The notes: generated from the sequence alone by a model not told the origin. Shown: positions 1 through 9,275, numbered from the stretch's first letter. The stretch: 64,000 bases of DNA from Gaoshiqia sp050178015 (GCA_050178015.1 JBFXGM010000027.1:12934-76933); one strand, 5' to 3'. Made by a program: numbers and translations.

Positions 1-141
1 AAATTCGGTATCTTTTTTAAATTCCTCTTCGACAATCGCATACGCCTGTTCGATGCAGCGGTCGCAAATGTGCCCCTCCATCCCTGCAATCAGCAGGTTG
101 ACATCCTTCTTTTCCCGTCCGCAAAAAGAACATTTATCCAT
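1..141 (-). CDS. clpX: ClpX N-terminus (ATP-dependent unfoldase of ClpXP), partial
   Basis: Only the first 47 codons lie in the window; the gene runs off the left edge. The N-terminal zinc-binding domain is visible as Cys4-x2-Cys7 and Cys26-x2-Cys29, the ClpX-type finger that dimerises and binds adaptors and substrates. ClpX is the cytoplasmic AAA+ hexamer that unfolds proteins and feeds them into ClpP. The start ATG lies 24 bp beyond the clpP stop on the same strand, giving the standard order tig-clpP-clpX, probably cotranscribed. The AAA+ module is outside the window, so only identity, not completeness, can be judged. Confidence 0.93.
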   Translation of the reverse strand, partial: MDKCSFCGREKKDVNLLIAGMEGHICDRCIEQAYAIVEEEFKKDTEF

Positions 142-165
142 GGTATATCTTTCCTTTGACAAAGC

Positions 166-837
166 TTAACTCCTCACTAATATTTCATCTATCATTCCAT
201 AATCCCTGGCTTCTTCCGAAGTCATCCAGTAGTCGCGGTCGGCATCATGCTCAACTTGCTCATACGTCTTTCCGGCATGTCTGGCTATGATGTCGTACAA
301 TTCTTTTTTCAGTTTTAAAATCTCGCGGGCCGTAATTTCAATATCAGAAGCTTGGCCTTGAGCGCCCCCCATTGGCTGGTGAATCATCACCCGCGAATGT
401 TTCAGGGCAGAGCGTTTACCATGAGCGCCGGCAGTAAGCAGCACAGCTCCCATGGAAGCGGCCATTCCGGTGCAAATGGTGGCAATTTCGGGCGAAATGT
501 ACTGCATCGTATCATAGATGCCCAATCCGGCATGAACCGAACCGCCCGGCGTATTGAAGTAAATCTGAATATCCTTGTTCGGATCAGTTGATTCGAGGAA
601 CAACAACTGCGCCTGGATGATGTTGGCGATATAATCGTCAATGGGGGTTCCCACGAAAATAATACGGTCCATCATCAAACGCGAAAATACGTCCATCGAA
701 GCTACATTCAGTTGCCTCTCCTCTATGATGTACGGGGTGAGGCTGTTGGTAAACAGCGACTCGTACCGGTGCATATTTAAACTACTGATTCCGATATGCC
801 GGGTGGCATATTTGTTGAATTCTCTATGATCATTCAT
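166..837 (-). CDS. clpP: ATP-dependent Clp protease proteolytic subunit ClpP
   Basis: Serine peptidase of the ClpXP/ClpAP chamber in the cytoplasm. With the start chosen here the protein is 223 residues. The catalytic triad follows the family: Ser128 in MAASMGA, His153 in MIHQPMGG and Asp202 in DRDYW, each offset by 31 from E. coli numbering of the mature enzyme. An in-frame start 14 codons further upstream exists, but the ATG at 837 is preceded by GGAGG with 8 nt spacing, so I prefer it. The N-terminal extension of about 30 residues before the conserved core may be a propeptide. It lies between tig and clpX on the same strand. Confidence 0.95.
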   Translation of the reverse strand: MNDHREFNKYATRHIGISSLNMHRYESLFTNSLTPYIIEERQLNVASMDVFSRLMMDRIIFVGTPIDDYIANIIQAQLLFLESTDPNKDIQIYFNTPGGSVHAGLGIYDTMQYISPEIATICTGMAASMGAVLLTAGAHGKRSALKHSRVMIHQPMGGAQGQASDIEITAREILKLKKELYDIIARHAGKTYEQVEHDADRDYWMTSEEARDYGMIDEILVRS

Positions 838-928
838 ATTGTTGTCCTCCGTTAAAAAAAGAAACTTTGTAAAATCCAAGTGAAACCCGCGAATTGTTAA
901 AACAAACCGCGGAACAAACCGATTTTTA

Positions 929-936
929 CAAAGTTA
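929..936 (-). promoter_or_regulatory. -7 box (TAACTTTG) upstream of clpP
   Basis: Read on the minus strand this is an exact TAnnTTTG Bacteroidota -7 element, about 90 bp before the clpP start in the tig-clpP gap. No well-spaced -33 TTG is seen. It suggests clpP-clpX can be transcribed independently of tig. Confidence 0.45.
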
Positions 937-966
937 TAAAAATATGCGTTGCCAAGTGGCTGAAAA

Positions 967-2322
967 TTAATTTTCCAGCAATTTGTTAAATTCTTCCTGG
1001 CTGATTTCCTTTTCGTCCAGTGTCACTTTTGATTTAATGACCTCCAGAATTTTATCTTCCTGCACTTTGGTAAACAGACGGCGTTTTTCTTCTTCATTTT
1101 GAAGGATATGGCCGGCATAGTTTTCCAGGTGTTCATCGGGCACGTTGAACATGCCGTACTGGCTGAATTGCATGGCAGCCACTTTCTTGGCCAGTTGTTT
1201 CACGTCCTCGTCGTTCACCTCAATTCCGTTGTCTTTCACCAGCGCCGATTTGATCAACTGCCAGCGAAGGTCTTTCATGAAATTGTCGAAGTCGGCTTCG
1301 ATTTGCTCGTCGGTTAGTTCTTCATTGGTAGCTTTCAGCCAGCGTTTCAGGAATTCAACAGGCAATTCCATGTCGGTTTTTTCAACCAGCGCGTCACGGC
1401 TGTCAATGCCAAATTTGTAATCGCTTGAATAATTGAAGTTTTCAGCCAGTTCAACTTTCAGCTTATTCCGGAATTCTTCTTCGGTTTTAATCTCAGTGTC
1501 TTCGCCAAATGCCTTTTTGAACAATTCTTCATTGATCTCAGCATTTTTGAAGTTCATGATTTCAGAGATGGTAAATTTGAATTCGCCATCGATATTCTCA
1601 GCTTCTTCGTGAGAGATATTCAGCATATGGCCAACCTCGTGTTTGCTTTCGTAAACTTTTACCGGGTCGAAAATAATGCTGTCACCGGCCTTTTTGCCGA
1701 TCATTTCACTTTTAACAGCTTCGTCTTTCATCAAATCAACCGCAATAATTACTTTTTCAGCTTTGATGCCATCTTCCAGTTCGTTTCCGTCAGCATCAAG
1801 CTGAACAAAATCACCACGCAGGGTTGATTTCTCAGTTACTTCATCCACATTCTCGTTTTCACCAAAACGTCCGGTATAATTTTCGACTTGCTTGTTGACC
1901 ATTTCGTCATCCACAAGAATATTGTAGTAGGTGAATTTTTTGCGCTTGTCGAGCTTCACCTCAATTTCCGGAGCAACGGCAACGTCGAAAACGAACTCAA
2001 AATCTTCGGTGGTGTCCCAGTCAATTTTAGGTTGTTTTTCCTCGTTTGGAAGCGGTTCGCCCAGCAGATTCAGCTTTTCATCAACAATGTATTTCGACAG
2101 GTTGTGAGATAACATCTTGTTTACTTCGTCGGCCAGGATCGCTTTTCCGTACATTTTCTTTACTAGTCCGGCAGGAACTTTACCAGGACGGAAACCCGGC
2201 ATATTGGCTTTTTTACGATAGTCTTTCAAAACTTCGGTTACCGTAGCTTCGTAATCGTTTTTTTCGATTTTTACGGTAATGATTGCATTTAGCTCGTTGA
2301 TGTTCTCTTTAGTAATATTCAT
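967..2322 (-). CDS. tig: Trigger factor (ribosome-associated chaperone)
   Basis: Chaperone that binds the ribosome exit tunnel through its N-terminal domain and shields nascent chains. The ribosome-docking signature GFRPGKVP lies at residues 43-50. At 451 residues it has the usual family length. The middle (PPIase) region is divergent from the proteobacterial FKBP fold, as often in Bacteroidota, and the C-terminal part is charged and helical. The next gene on the strand is clpP, so folding and degradation are encoded together. A short hairpin lies in the leader (separate entry). Confidence 0.95.
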   Translation of the reverse strand: MNITKENINELNAIITVKIEKNDYEATVTEVLKDYRKKANMPGFRPGKVPAGLVKKMYGKAILADEVNKMLSHNLSKYIVDEKLNLLGEPLPNEEKQPKIDWDTTEDFEFVFDVAVAPEIEVKLDKRKKFTYYNILVDDEMVNKQVENYTGRFGENENVDEVTEKSTLRGDFVQLDADGNELEDGIKAEKVIIAVDLMKDEAVKSEMIGKKAGDSIIFDPVKVYESKHEVGHMLNISHEEAENIDGEFKFTISEIMNFKNAEINEELFKKAFGEDTEIKTEEEFRNKLKVELAENFNYSSDYKFGIDSRDALVEKTDMELPVEFLKRWLKATNEELTDEQIEADFDNFMKDLRWQLIKSALVKDNGIEVNDEDVKQLAKKVAAMQFSQYGMFNVPDEHLENYAGHILQNEEEKRRLFTKVQEDKILEVIKSKVTLDEKEISQEEFNKLLEN

Positions 2323-2356
2323 AAAATCCCACTTAATTTTTTTTCAGAAAATGTGC

Positions 2357-2376
2357 GGATAACCAGCCAGTTATCC
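2357..2376 (-). other. Perfect 7-bp hairpin in the tig leader
   Basis: GGATAAC and GTTATCC flank a 6-nt loop about 35-54 bp before the tig start codon. There is no T-run after it on either strand, so it is not a simple terminator. It could be a leader hairpin or a dyad protein-binding site; nothing further can be said. Confidence 0.4.
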
Positions 2377-2411
2377 TGAATTATCAAATAAAAACCTGAC
2401 GTTATAAACCA

Positions 2412-2455
2412 ATAAAAACCGCTTGCTTGACGTTTGAGGTTCAAGCATAGCGGTT
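2412..2455 (-). terminator. Rho-independent terminator downstream of tRNA-Leu
   Basis: On the minus strand a strong stem (AACCGCT plus TGCTTGA paired with its complement, one bulged base, 10-nt loop) is followed by TTTTTATT. It starts 15 bp beyond the tRNA 3' end on the same strand, so it ends the tRNA transcript before tig. Confidence 0.75.
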
Positions 2456-2469
2456 GAGCTTTCTTTTTG

Positions 2470-2551
2470 TGCGGACGAAGGGACTCGAACCCCCACGCCG
2501 TGTGGCACTAGATCCTAAGTCTAGCGCGTCTACCAATTCCGCCACGTCCGC
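2470..2551 (-). tRNA. tRNA-Leu (anticodon UAG)
   Basis: The minus strand gives a full cloverleaf: acceptor GCGGACG paired with CGTCCGC, D-arm, anticodon stem CTAGA/TCTAG around loop CTTAGGA (anticodon TAG, reads CUA/CUN leucine), a short variable arm and T-arm GGGGGTTCGAGTCCC. The 3' CCA is not encoded (CAA follows the discriminator A), as is usual in Bacteroidota. A terminator follows it. Confidence 0.93.
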
Positions 2552-2637
2552 TAATCGAGGCGCAAATATAAGGCAATTTTTCATTTCTGCAAACCCCAAA
2601 AAACAAAGTTACACAGAATATTTAGTGCGGCTGCCGG

Positions 2638-3360
2638 CTAGCGCAAAATAAAGTTTTGCCCGAGATAGACGCGGCGCACATCTTCGTCGTTGGCCAATTC
2701 TTCGGCCGTGCCGGCTTTCAGGATAGAGCCTTCGAAAAGCAAGTAAGAACGGTCGGTGATCGACAGGGTTTCGTGTACGTTGTGATCGGTAATCAACACG
2801 CCAATATTTTTCTCAATGAGCTTGCGGACGATCTCCTGGATATCTTCCACGGCAATGGGGTCAACACCAGCAAAAGGCTCGTCGAGAAGAATAAATTTGG
2901 GGTCGATGGCCAGGGCCCGGGCAATTTCGGTACGCCTGCGTTCGCCACCCGACAGCTGATAACCTTTACTTTTTCGGATGTGGGTCAGGCGAAACTCTTC
3001 GAGCAGCGACTCTAGCTTTTCTTTCTGATAGGCTTTTGTATAATCGGTCATCTCCAATACGGCCCTCAGGTTGTCCTCGATGCTAAGCTGGCGAAATACC
3101 GATGCTTCCTGCGCCAAATAACCGATTCCCTGTTGTGCCCGCTTATACACCGGCAATTTGGTGATTTCCTCATCGTCCACAAAAATTTTCCCGGAAAGGG
3201 GCTGGATCAATCCTACGATCATGTAAAACGAGGTCGTTTTCCCGGCACCGTTAGGTCCCAGCAGCCCTACAATCTCTCCTTGGTTCACCTCAAACGAAAC
3301 CCCCTTAACAACAGTTCGTTTCCGGTATTTCTTGACAATATTTTCTGCTCTTAACTTCAT
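2638..3360 (-). CDS. lptB: LPS export ABC transporter ATPase LptB
   Basis: Cytoplasmic ATPase of the LptB2FG transporter that extracts lipopolysaccharide from the inner membrane. 240 residues, usual length. Walker A GPNGAGKTT at 35-43, signature LSGGE at 136-140, Walker B FILLDE at 156-161, and switch His193 in TDHNV are all present. The open frame extends 41 codons upstream into tatC, but the family start MKLRAENI at 3360 is chosen; it lies 10 bp after the tatC stop. The rest of the Lpt bridge is not in the window. Confidence 0.94.
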   Translation of the reverse strand: MKLRAENIVKKYRKRTVVKGVSFEVNQGEIVGLLGPNGAGKTTSFYMIVGLIQPLSGKIFVDDEEITKLPVYKRAQQGIGYLAQEASVFRQLSIEDNLRAVLEMTDYTKAYQKEKLESLLEEFRLTHIRKSKGYQLSGGERRRTEIARALAIDPKFILLDEPFAGVDPIAVEDIQEIVRKLIEKNIGVLITDHNVHETLSITDRSYLLFEGSILKAGTAEELANDEDVRRVYLGQNFILR

Positions 3361-3370
3361 TTGATTACTT

Positions 3371-4222
3371 TTAGATGGCGTCCAATTCAGCATCCGCTTT
3401 CTTTTTAACCCGTTTGGATATGACAATACCAACTTCGTAAAGGACCACCAAAGGCAGACAAACCATAATCTGGCTAAAAACATCGGGGGGCGTGATCACC
3501 GCCGAAAGAATCAATAAGACGACATAGGCATGCCGGCGATATTTCTTCATCATTTCGGGACCAAGAATGCCAACCTTACTTAAGAAGTAAACAAAAACCG
3601 GCAGCTCGAAAATCACGCCGCTGGCCAAGGTAATGGACGTTACCGTACTGATATAGGAAAGGATGTTAATTTGATTGGAAACTTCGCCACTGATGGAGTA
3701 CGAACCCAAAAAATGAACCGACAGTGGTACTATTAAATAATAGCCAAACATAACCCCCAGAAAAAACAAAACGGACATGTAAAAAACCGCCCCCACCGAA
3801 TTTTTACGTTCTTTTTCGTACAGAGCAGGTTTGATAAAACGCCAGAATTCGAAAATTACATACGGTGAGGATACAATCAGCCCGGCAATCAGCGAAGTCC
3901 AGATATGCGTCATAAACTGCCCGGCCATACTGATGCTGATCAGCTTCAACTCGGTGGTATTGATCCGCAGCGCATCCATTCCCGTCCAGTCTGCCAAACG
4001 GGCAAACAGCTGATTGGTCCAAAAATCGGGCATCTTGGGGTTTAAAATAATGACGTCGAAAATGAGATCTTTTTTAATGAACGCCAGAATCGAAAATATC
4101 ACAACGGCCAGAAACGCTCGTATCAAATGCCACCGCAATTCTTCGAGGTGTTCGAGAAACGACATCTCCGCGTTCGGGTCCTTCTTATTTTCCCCCTTTT
4201 TAGTTCGTTGTTTGTCGGTCAT
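3371..4222 (-). CDS. tatC: Sec-independent (twin-arginine) translocase TatC
   Basis: Inner-membrane receptor of the Tat pathway, which exports folded proteins carrying an RR signal. 283 residues with the TatC hallmark MSFLEHLEELRWHLIRA near residue 20 and about six hydrophobic segments. It is immediately upstream of lptB and probably cotranscribed. No tatA/tatB is in the window. A likely client, the TldD homologue at 49426-51000, has a twin-arginine signal. Confidence 0.95.
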   Translation of the reverse strand: MTDKQRTKKGENKKDPNAEMSFLEHLEELRWHLIRAFLAVVIFSILAFIKKDLIFDVIILNPKMPDFWTNQLFARLADWTGMDALRINTTELKLISISMAGQFMTHIWTSLIAGLIVSSPYVIFEFWRFIKPALYEKERKNSVGAVFYMSVLFFLGVMFGYYLIVPLSVHFLGSYSISGEVSNQINILSYISTVTSITLASGVIFELPVFVYFLSKVGILGPEMMKKYRRHAYVVLLILSAVITPPDVFSQIMVCLPLVVLYEVGIVISKRVKKKADAELDAI

Positions 4223-4277
4223 TTTGGGCTATTTGGTTCAGTAGTTATCAAAAAATTACCTGGTTAAAAAACCGGGA

Positions 4278-4285
4278 CAAATATA
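4278..4285 (-). promoter_or_regulatory. -7 box (TATATTTG) upstream of tatC-lptB
   Basis: Exact TAnnTTTG match on the minus strand, 56 bp before the tatC start. The recQ promoter lies divergently about 100 bp away. Confidence 0.5.
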
Positions 4286-4368
4286 GCGACTATTCACCAT
4301 TTCGATGGGATGTCATTCCTTAAAAATTTTTAAATCAGGATTAAAGTGGGATAATTGAAAAAAAATCA

Positions 4369-4400
4369 TTGCAATTTGAAACAGATTTTAGCTATCTTCG
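4369..4400 (+). promoter_or_regulatory. Promoter of recQ (-33 TTG, -7 TATCTTCG)
   Basis: TTG at 4369-4371 and TATCTTCG at 4393-4400 are separated by 21 bp, within the spacing of Bacteroidota housekeeping promoters; the -7 box has one deviation from TAnnTTTG. The recQ ATG is 50 bp further on. Confidence 0.5.
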
Positions 4401-4450
4401 GATTCGCGTAAAAGATTCGTGACTAAGAAGATAATTAATTAATTGGCTTT

Positions 4451-6634
4451 ATGAAGAATGAGCTAACACTAACCGAACAACTCCAGAAACACTTTGGTTT
4501 TGATCGGTTCAAAGGTCAGCAGGAAGAAGTAATAACCAGCGTTCTGGAAGGGAAGGATACCTTTGTGCTTATGCCTACCGGAGGCGGCAAGTCGCTTTGC
4601 TACCAATTACCGGCATTGATTATGGATGGAACGGCGATCGTTATCTCGCCCCTGATCGCCTTGATGAAAAACCAGGTGGACTCGATCCGCAGCTTCGGCA
4701 CCGAAGACGGCATTGCCCACTTTCTGAACTCATCACTAACCAAACAAGCGATTCAACAAGTAAAAGATGATGTTACCAACGGGAAAACCAAGCTGCTTTA
4801 TGTAGCCCCCGAATCGCTCACCAAGCAGGAAAACGTGGATTTTCTGAAATCCGTAAAAATATCGTTTTATGCCATCGATGAGGCCCACTGCATCTCGGAA
4901 TGGGGACACGATTTCCGCCCCGAGTACCGGCGCATCAGGCCCATCATCCAGGAAATCGGCAGCGCCCCCATCATTGCCCTCACGGCGACTGCTACGGCAA
5001 AAGTTCAGCACGACATTCAGAAAAACCTGGGCATGCTGGGCGCCAACGTTTTCAAAGCATCGTTTAACCGCCCCAACCTGTATTATGCCCTGAAGCCAAA
5101 GGTGAAGCCGGAAACACAGATCATCCGTTTTATCAAGGAAAACGAAGGTAAATCGGGCATTATTTATTGTCTGAGCCGGAAGAGAGTGGAAGAACTGGCC
5201 GAACTACTGACGGTAAACGGCATCAAGGCATTGCCTTATCATGCAGGAATGGACTCGGCCACACGCTCGGGCAACCAGGATAAATTTCTGATGGAAGAAG
5301 TTGATGTTATTGTGGCAACCATCGCCTTTGGAATGGGAATCGACAAACCCGACGTGCGCTTTGTGATCCACTACGACATTCCGAAAAGCCTGGAGGGCTA
5401 TTACCAGGAAACCGGGCGAGCCGGGCGCGATGGCGGCGAAGGCCAGTGCATCGCCTTCTATTCCTACAAAGACATTCAGAAACTGGAAAAATTTATGCAG
5501 GGCAAGCCGGTTGCAGAACAAGAGATTGGTCGCCAATTATTGCTCGACACCGCTTCTTATGCCGAATCGGCCATCTGCCGTCGCATTATCCTGCTGAATT
5601 ATTTCGGTGAAACACTCGAAGAACCCTGCGGCAACTGCGACAACTGCCTGAACCCAAAAGAACAGGTGGAGGCCAGCGACGAAGTGCGCCGCGCCCTGCT
5701 GGCCATCCAGGAGGTAAAAGAAAAATACAAAGCCGAGCATATCTCCGATATCCTGACCGGCAAAATGACTGCTGCCATTAAGTCGTTCCACCACGATGAG
5801 CTGGAAGCCTTCGGCAAGGGCGACGACCACAGCGCCCGTTTCTGGAACGCTGTTTTCCGCCAAAGCATGATTGCCGGGCTCATCAGTAAGGACATCGAAA
5901 ACTATGGATTGCTAAAACTGACTGAGAAAGGGATTGCCTTTATGGCCAAACCTGAGCCTTTCCTATTGGTGCGCAATCACAATTACGACGAGCTGGAGGA
6001 AGAATACACCTCCCTGAATGCACCGTCGGGAAGTGCGGTGGGCGATCCCGAACTGTTCGAAATGCTGAAGGACCTTCGAAAAAAAGTGGCAAAAAAACAC
6101 AACCTGCCCCCTTTCGTGATTTTTCAGGACCCATCACTTTCTGATATGTCCATCCAATACCCGATCTCCATCGACGAACTGAAAAACATCCAGGGAGTGG
6201 GTGAAGGAAAGGCCAAACGCTACGGCGCCGAGTTTGTGACACTGATTAAATCGTATGTAGAAGACAACGGCATTGAGCGGGCGCAGGACATGGTGGTGAA
6301 AACCGTGGCCAACAAATCAAAAATGAAGGTCTCCATTATTCAAAGTATCGACCGCAAACTCTCGCTTGATGACATTGCCGATTCGAAAGGCATTGAAATG
6401 GGCGAGCTGATTTCGGAACTGGAAGCAATTGTCAACTCGGGCACCAAAATCAACATTGATTATTATATCGATGATTTGCTGGACGAAGACCACCAGGAAG
6501 AAGTCTATGACTATTTCCGGGAAGCCGAAGATGACTCCATCCAGGCAGCGCTCGACGAACTGGGCGAAGATGAATACTCCGAAGAAGAAATCCGGCTGAT
6601 GCGCATCAAGTTTATGTCGGAAATGGGAAATTAA
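4451..6634 (+). CDS. recQ: ATP-dependent DNA helicase RecQ
   Basis: 3'-5' superfamily 2 helicase for recombination and fork repair. Walker A PTGGGKS at 42-48, DEAH box at 143-146 within AIDEAHCISEWGHDFRPE, then helicase C-terminal domain with the family arginine motif (QETGRAGRDG). A zinc-binding cysteine set follows (CRRIIL to CGNCDNC), then an RQC winged helix, an HRDC domain around residues 535-610 and an acidic, helical C-terminal tail. 727 residues, somewhat longer than E. coli RecQ because of that tail. It stands alone, divergent from tatC and convergent with the aminotransferase. Confidence 0.95.
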   Translation: MKNELTLTEQLQKHFGFDRFKGQQEEVITSVLEGKDTFVLMPTGGGKSLCYQLPALIMDGTAIVISPLIALMKNQVDSIRSFGTEDGIAHFLNSSLTKQAIQQVKDDVTNGKTKLLYVAPESLTKQENVDFLKSVKISFYAIDEAHCISEWGHDFRPEYRRIRPIIQEIGSAPIIALTATATAKVQHDIQKNLGMLGANVFKASFNRPNLYYALKPKVKPETQIIRFIKENEGKSGIIYCLSRKRVEELAELLTVNGIKALPYHAGMDSATRSGNQDKFLMEEVDVIVATIAFGMGIDKPDVRFVIHYDIPKSLEGYYQETGRAGRDGGEGQCIAFYSYKDIQKLEKFMQGKPVAEQEIGRQLLLDTASYAESAICRRIILLNYFGETLEEPCGNCDNCLNPKEQVEASDEVRRALLAIQEVKEKYKAEHISDILTGKMTAAIKSFHHDELEAFGKGDDHSARFWNAVFRQSMIAGLISKDIENYGLLKLTEKGIAFMAKPEPFLLVRNHNYDELEEEYTSLNAPSGSAVGDPELFEMLKDLRKKVAKKHNLPPFVIFQDPSLSDMSIQYPISIDELKNIQGVGEGKAKRYGAEFVTLIKSYVEDNGIERAQDMVVKTVANKSKMKVSIIQSIDRKLSLDDIADSKGIEMGELISELEAIVNSGTKINIDYYIDDLLDEDHQEEVYDYFREAEDDSIQAALDELGEDEYSEEEIRLMRIKFMSEMGN

Positions 6635-6647
6635 ACCAAACCATATC

Positions 6648-6686
6648 AAAAGCGGCTGATCATCTGACCAGCCGCTTATCTTTTTT
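6648..6686. terminator. Terminator between recQ and the aminotransferase gene
   Basis: AAGCGGCTG pairs with CAGCCGCTT across a 10-nt loop and is followed on the plus strand by ATCTTTTTT. It sits between convergent genes and can stop recQ transcription; on the minus strand the T-run is weak. Confidence 0.75.
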
Positions 6687-6693
6687 ATCGTAT

Positions 6694-7905
6694 CTATTCG
6701 TGATTCCGGTATTTTCTTCCGGGATAAACTTTTAAGGCTTCTTCCAGAATTTTAAGGGCCTTGCCCAGCTCTTTTTTCTTCAGCACGTAGGCAATGCGCA
6801 CTTCATCCTTCCCATAGCCTGGTGTGGTATAAAAGCCGGTTGCCGGAGCTAAAAAGATGGTTTCGTTTTCATATTGAAACTCTTCGAGCAACCACGCACA
6901 AAACTTATCAGAATCATCAACCGGAAGTCGGGCCACCGTATAAAAAGCGCCCATCGGAATAGGCGAGTAAACACCGTCAATGCGGTTGAGCCCGTCAATC
7001 AAAAACTTGCGCCGATCCACATACTCGTTGTACGAGTCCATCAAATACGTTTCGGTTTCTTCGAGCGATGCCTCGGCAGCAATTTGCCCAATCAATGGCG
7101 GACTGAGCCGGGCCTGGCAAAATTTCATCACATTACGCCGCACTTCCTTGTTCTTGGTAATCAGTGCCCCCACCCGGATACCACATTCGCTGTAACGTTT
7201 CGATACCGAGTCGATCAGGATGACATTCTGCTCAATCCCTTCCAGGTGAAAAGCCGAAATATACGGAGCGCCGGTATAGCAGAACTCACGGTAAACTTCG
7301 TCCGAAAACAGGTACAAGTCGTATTTCTTAACCAGGTCGCGAATTTCATTCATTTCCGACTGGGTATATAAATAACCGGTCGGGTTGTTCGGGTTGCAAA
7401 TCATGAACCCTTTTGTTTTTGGAGTGATCAGCTTCTCAAACTCCTCCATGGGCGGAAGGGCAAAACCTTCTTCAATTTTTGCAGGGATCGACTTAATAAC
7501 CGCGCCCGCCACAATGGCAAATGCTTCGTAGTTGGCGTAGGCCGGCTCGGGCACAATAATTTCATCGCCCGGATCGAGGCACGACATAAACGCGAAGGTT
7601 ACCGCCTCGCTGCCGCCCGCCGTTACGATGATGTCCTCCACATCAACATCAATTTTGAACTTGTGGTAGTATTTCGCCAGTTTCTGCCGAAACGACAAAA
7701 CACCTTCACTTGGACTGTATTCCAGAATCTTTCTGTCAATACTCCGGATAGCATCGAGTGCACGCTGTGGAGTTGGCAGGTCGGGCTGACCAATATTTAA
7801 ATGGTACACTTTACGGCCCATCTCTTTCGCTTTGTTGGCTAGCGGAACGAGTTTCCTGATAGGCGAATCAGGCATTTTATTACCCCGTATCGATGTGCTT
7901 GGCAT
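6694..7905 (-). CDS. Class I/II PLP-dependent aminotransferase (aspartate aminotransferase-like)
   Basis: Cytoplasmic fold-type I aminotransferase of 403 residues. Substrate-motif NPNNPTG at 171-177, SDEV at 201-204 and the PLP Schiff-base lysine Lys236 in DSVSKRYSECGIRVG are present. It is a member of the broad AspC/AAT-I family found in Bacteroidota; the exact amino-acid pair cannot be read from sequence. A second Met at residue 11 (MPDSPIRK) is a possible start. It is monocistronic, with a -7 box just upstream and divergent from ald, which may hint at joint nitrogen metabolism. Confidence 0.88.
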   Translation of the reverse strand: MPSTSIRGNKMPDSPIRKLVPLANKAKEMGRKVYHLNIGQPDLPTPQRALDAIRSIDRKILEYSPSEGVLSFRQKLAKYYHKFKIDVDVEDIIVTAGGSEAVTFAFMSCLDPGDEIIVPEPAYANYEAFAIVAGAVIKSIPAKIEEGFALPPMEEFEKLITPKTKGFMICNPNNPTGYLYTQSEMNEIRDLVKKYDLYLFSDEVYREFCYTGAPYISAFHLEGIEQNVILIDSVSKRYSECGIRVGALITKNKEVRRNVMKFCQARLSPPLIGQIAAEASLEETETYLMDSYNEYVDRRKFLIDGLNRIDGVYSPIPMGAFYTVARLPVDDSDKFCAWLLEEFQYENETIFLAPATGFYTTPGYGKDEVRIAYVLKKKELGKALKILEEALKVYPGRKYRNHE

Positions 7906-7933
7906 AATTGAAAAAAATTTTTTGCTAGGTCGG

Positions 7934-7941
7934 CAAATATA
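7934..7941 (-). promoter_or_regulatory. -7 box (TATATTTG) of the aminotransferase gene
   Basis: Exact TAnnTTTG on the minus strand, 28 bp before the start codon, giving a short leader. Confidence 0.5.
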
Positions 7942-8125
7942 CGATTAACAATTCTAAATAAAAATCAGTGTATCGTCTTAAAATTGAAATATTAATTCAC
8001 CTGCTGGTTTTAATTTGTTAGCACCAACCGATACAACTCATTTAAACCCGGCAAACGCAAGCTAACTATTTGGCGTTGGGGGAATTTCTTGTTGGTTTAT
8101 CATGTTTTTCACCCAACCGTTCGTC

Positions 8126-8133
8126 TATTTTTG
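8126..8133 (+). promoter_or_regulatory. -7 box (TATTTTTG) of ald
   Basis: Exact TAnnTTTG, 29 bp before the ald ATG at 8163. This argues against the longer upstream start at 8070, which would precede the promoter. Confidence 0.5.
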
Positions 8134-8162
8134 AAGCAAAAGGAATACTAAAACTTGCAGTT

Positions 8163-9275
8163 ATGATTATTGGAGTACCAAAGGAAATCAAGAATAATGA
8201 AAACCGGGTGGCCCTGACACCGGCCGGTGCTGCCGAGCTGACCAAACGCGGTCACGAAGTTTATGTGCAAACAACGGCAGGTAATGGCAGTGGTTTTTCT
8301 GATGAGGACTACCTGTCCGCCGGGGCCAAAATGCTTCCCACCATCGAAGAAGTGTATGGCATCGCTGAAATGATTATCAAGGTAAAGGAGCCCATCGCCC
8401 GCGAATATCCACTGATCAAAAAGGGACAGATCCTTTACACCTATTTCCATTTTGCTTCTTCGGAGGAACTGACCAACGCCATGATTGGAAACGGATCGGT
8501 TTGTTTGGCCTACGAAACCGTTGAACTGGACGACCGTTCGCTGCCACTGCTGGTCCCCATGTCGGAAGTGGCCGGGCGCATGTCCATTCAGGAAGGCGCA
8601 AAATACCTGGAAAAAACGTATGGCGGTTACGGGGTACTGCTGGGCGGGGTGCCGGGGGTACCGCCAGCCAAAGTACTGATCATCGGGGGAGGCATTGTGG
8701 GTACCGAAGCAGCCAAAATGGCTGCCGGATTGGGCGCCGATACTACCATCATGGACGTGAACCTGAAGCGTCTGCGCTACCTTGACGACATCATGCCGGC
8801 CAACGTGAAAACCATGATGAGCAACGAGTACAACATCCGCGAGATGGTGAAAACCCACGACGTGATTGTTGGCGCGGTGCTGATCCCGGGGGCCAAAGCC
8901 CCGAAATTGGTTACCCGCGATATGATCCCGACCATGCGCCCGGGAACTGTGCTGGTGGACGTGGCCGTTGACCAGGGGGGCTGTTTCGAAACCACCCAGG
9001 CCACCACTCACGAACATCCCACTTTTGTGATTGACGACGTGATTCATTACTGCGTTGCCAACATGCCGGGGGCTGTACCGCGCACCTCAACCATCGCTTT
9101 GACAAACGCAACATTACCATACGCTATCCAGCTTGCCAACAAGGGGTGGAAGCAAGCCTGCAAAGATAGCCTTCCTTTAAGAAAAGGGTTAAATGTAGTT
9201 GGCGGGAAAGTCGTTTACGATGGCGTGGCCGAAGCATTCGGCCTGCCCCACGTTCCTGTTGATTCCGTTTTGTAA
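8163..9275 (+). CDS. ald: Alanine dehydrogenase
   Basis: NAD-dependent interconversion of L-alanine and pyruvate plus ammonia. 370 residues from MIIGVPKEIK, the family start. Pyruvate-site residues Lys75 (KVKEP) and His96 (TYFHF) correspond to the mycobacterial enzyme's Lys74/His95, and the NAD Rossmann motif GGGIVGTEAA begins near residue 175. An in-frame start 31 codons upstream is rejected because it lies before the -7 box. A strong terminator follows. With GSII and GSIII elsewhere in the window it belongs to ammonia assimilation or recycling. Confidence 0.94.
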   Translation: MIIGVPKEIKNNENRVALTPAGAAELTKRGHEVYVQTTAGNGSGFSDEDYLSAGAKMLPTIEEVYGIAEMIIKVKEPIAREYPLIKKGQILYTYFHFASSEELTNAMIGNGSVCLAYETVELDDRSLPLLVPMSEVAGRMSIQEGAKYLEKTYGGYGVLLGGVPGVPPAKVLIIGGGIVGTEAAKMAAGLGADTTIMDVNLKRLRYLDDIMPANVKTMMSNEYNIREMVKTHDVIVGAVLIPGAKAPKLVTRDMIPTMRPGTVLVDVAVDQGGCFETTQATTHEHPTFVIDDVIHYCVANMPGAVPRTSTIALTNATLPYAIQLANKGWKQACKDSLPLRKGLNVVGGKVVYDGVAEAFGLPHVPVDSVL

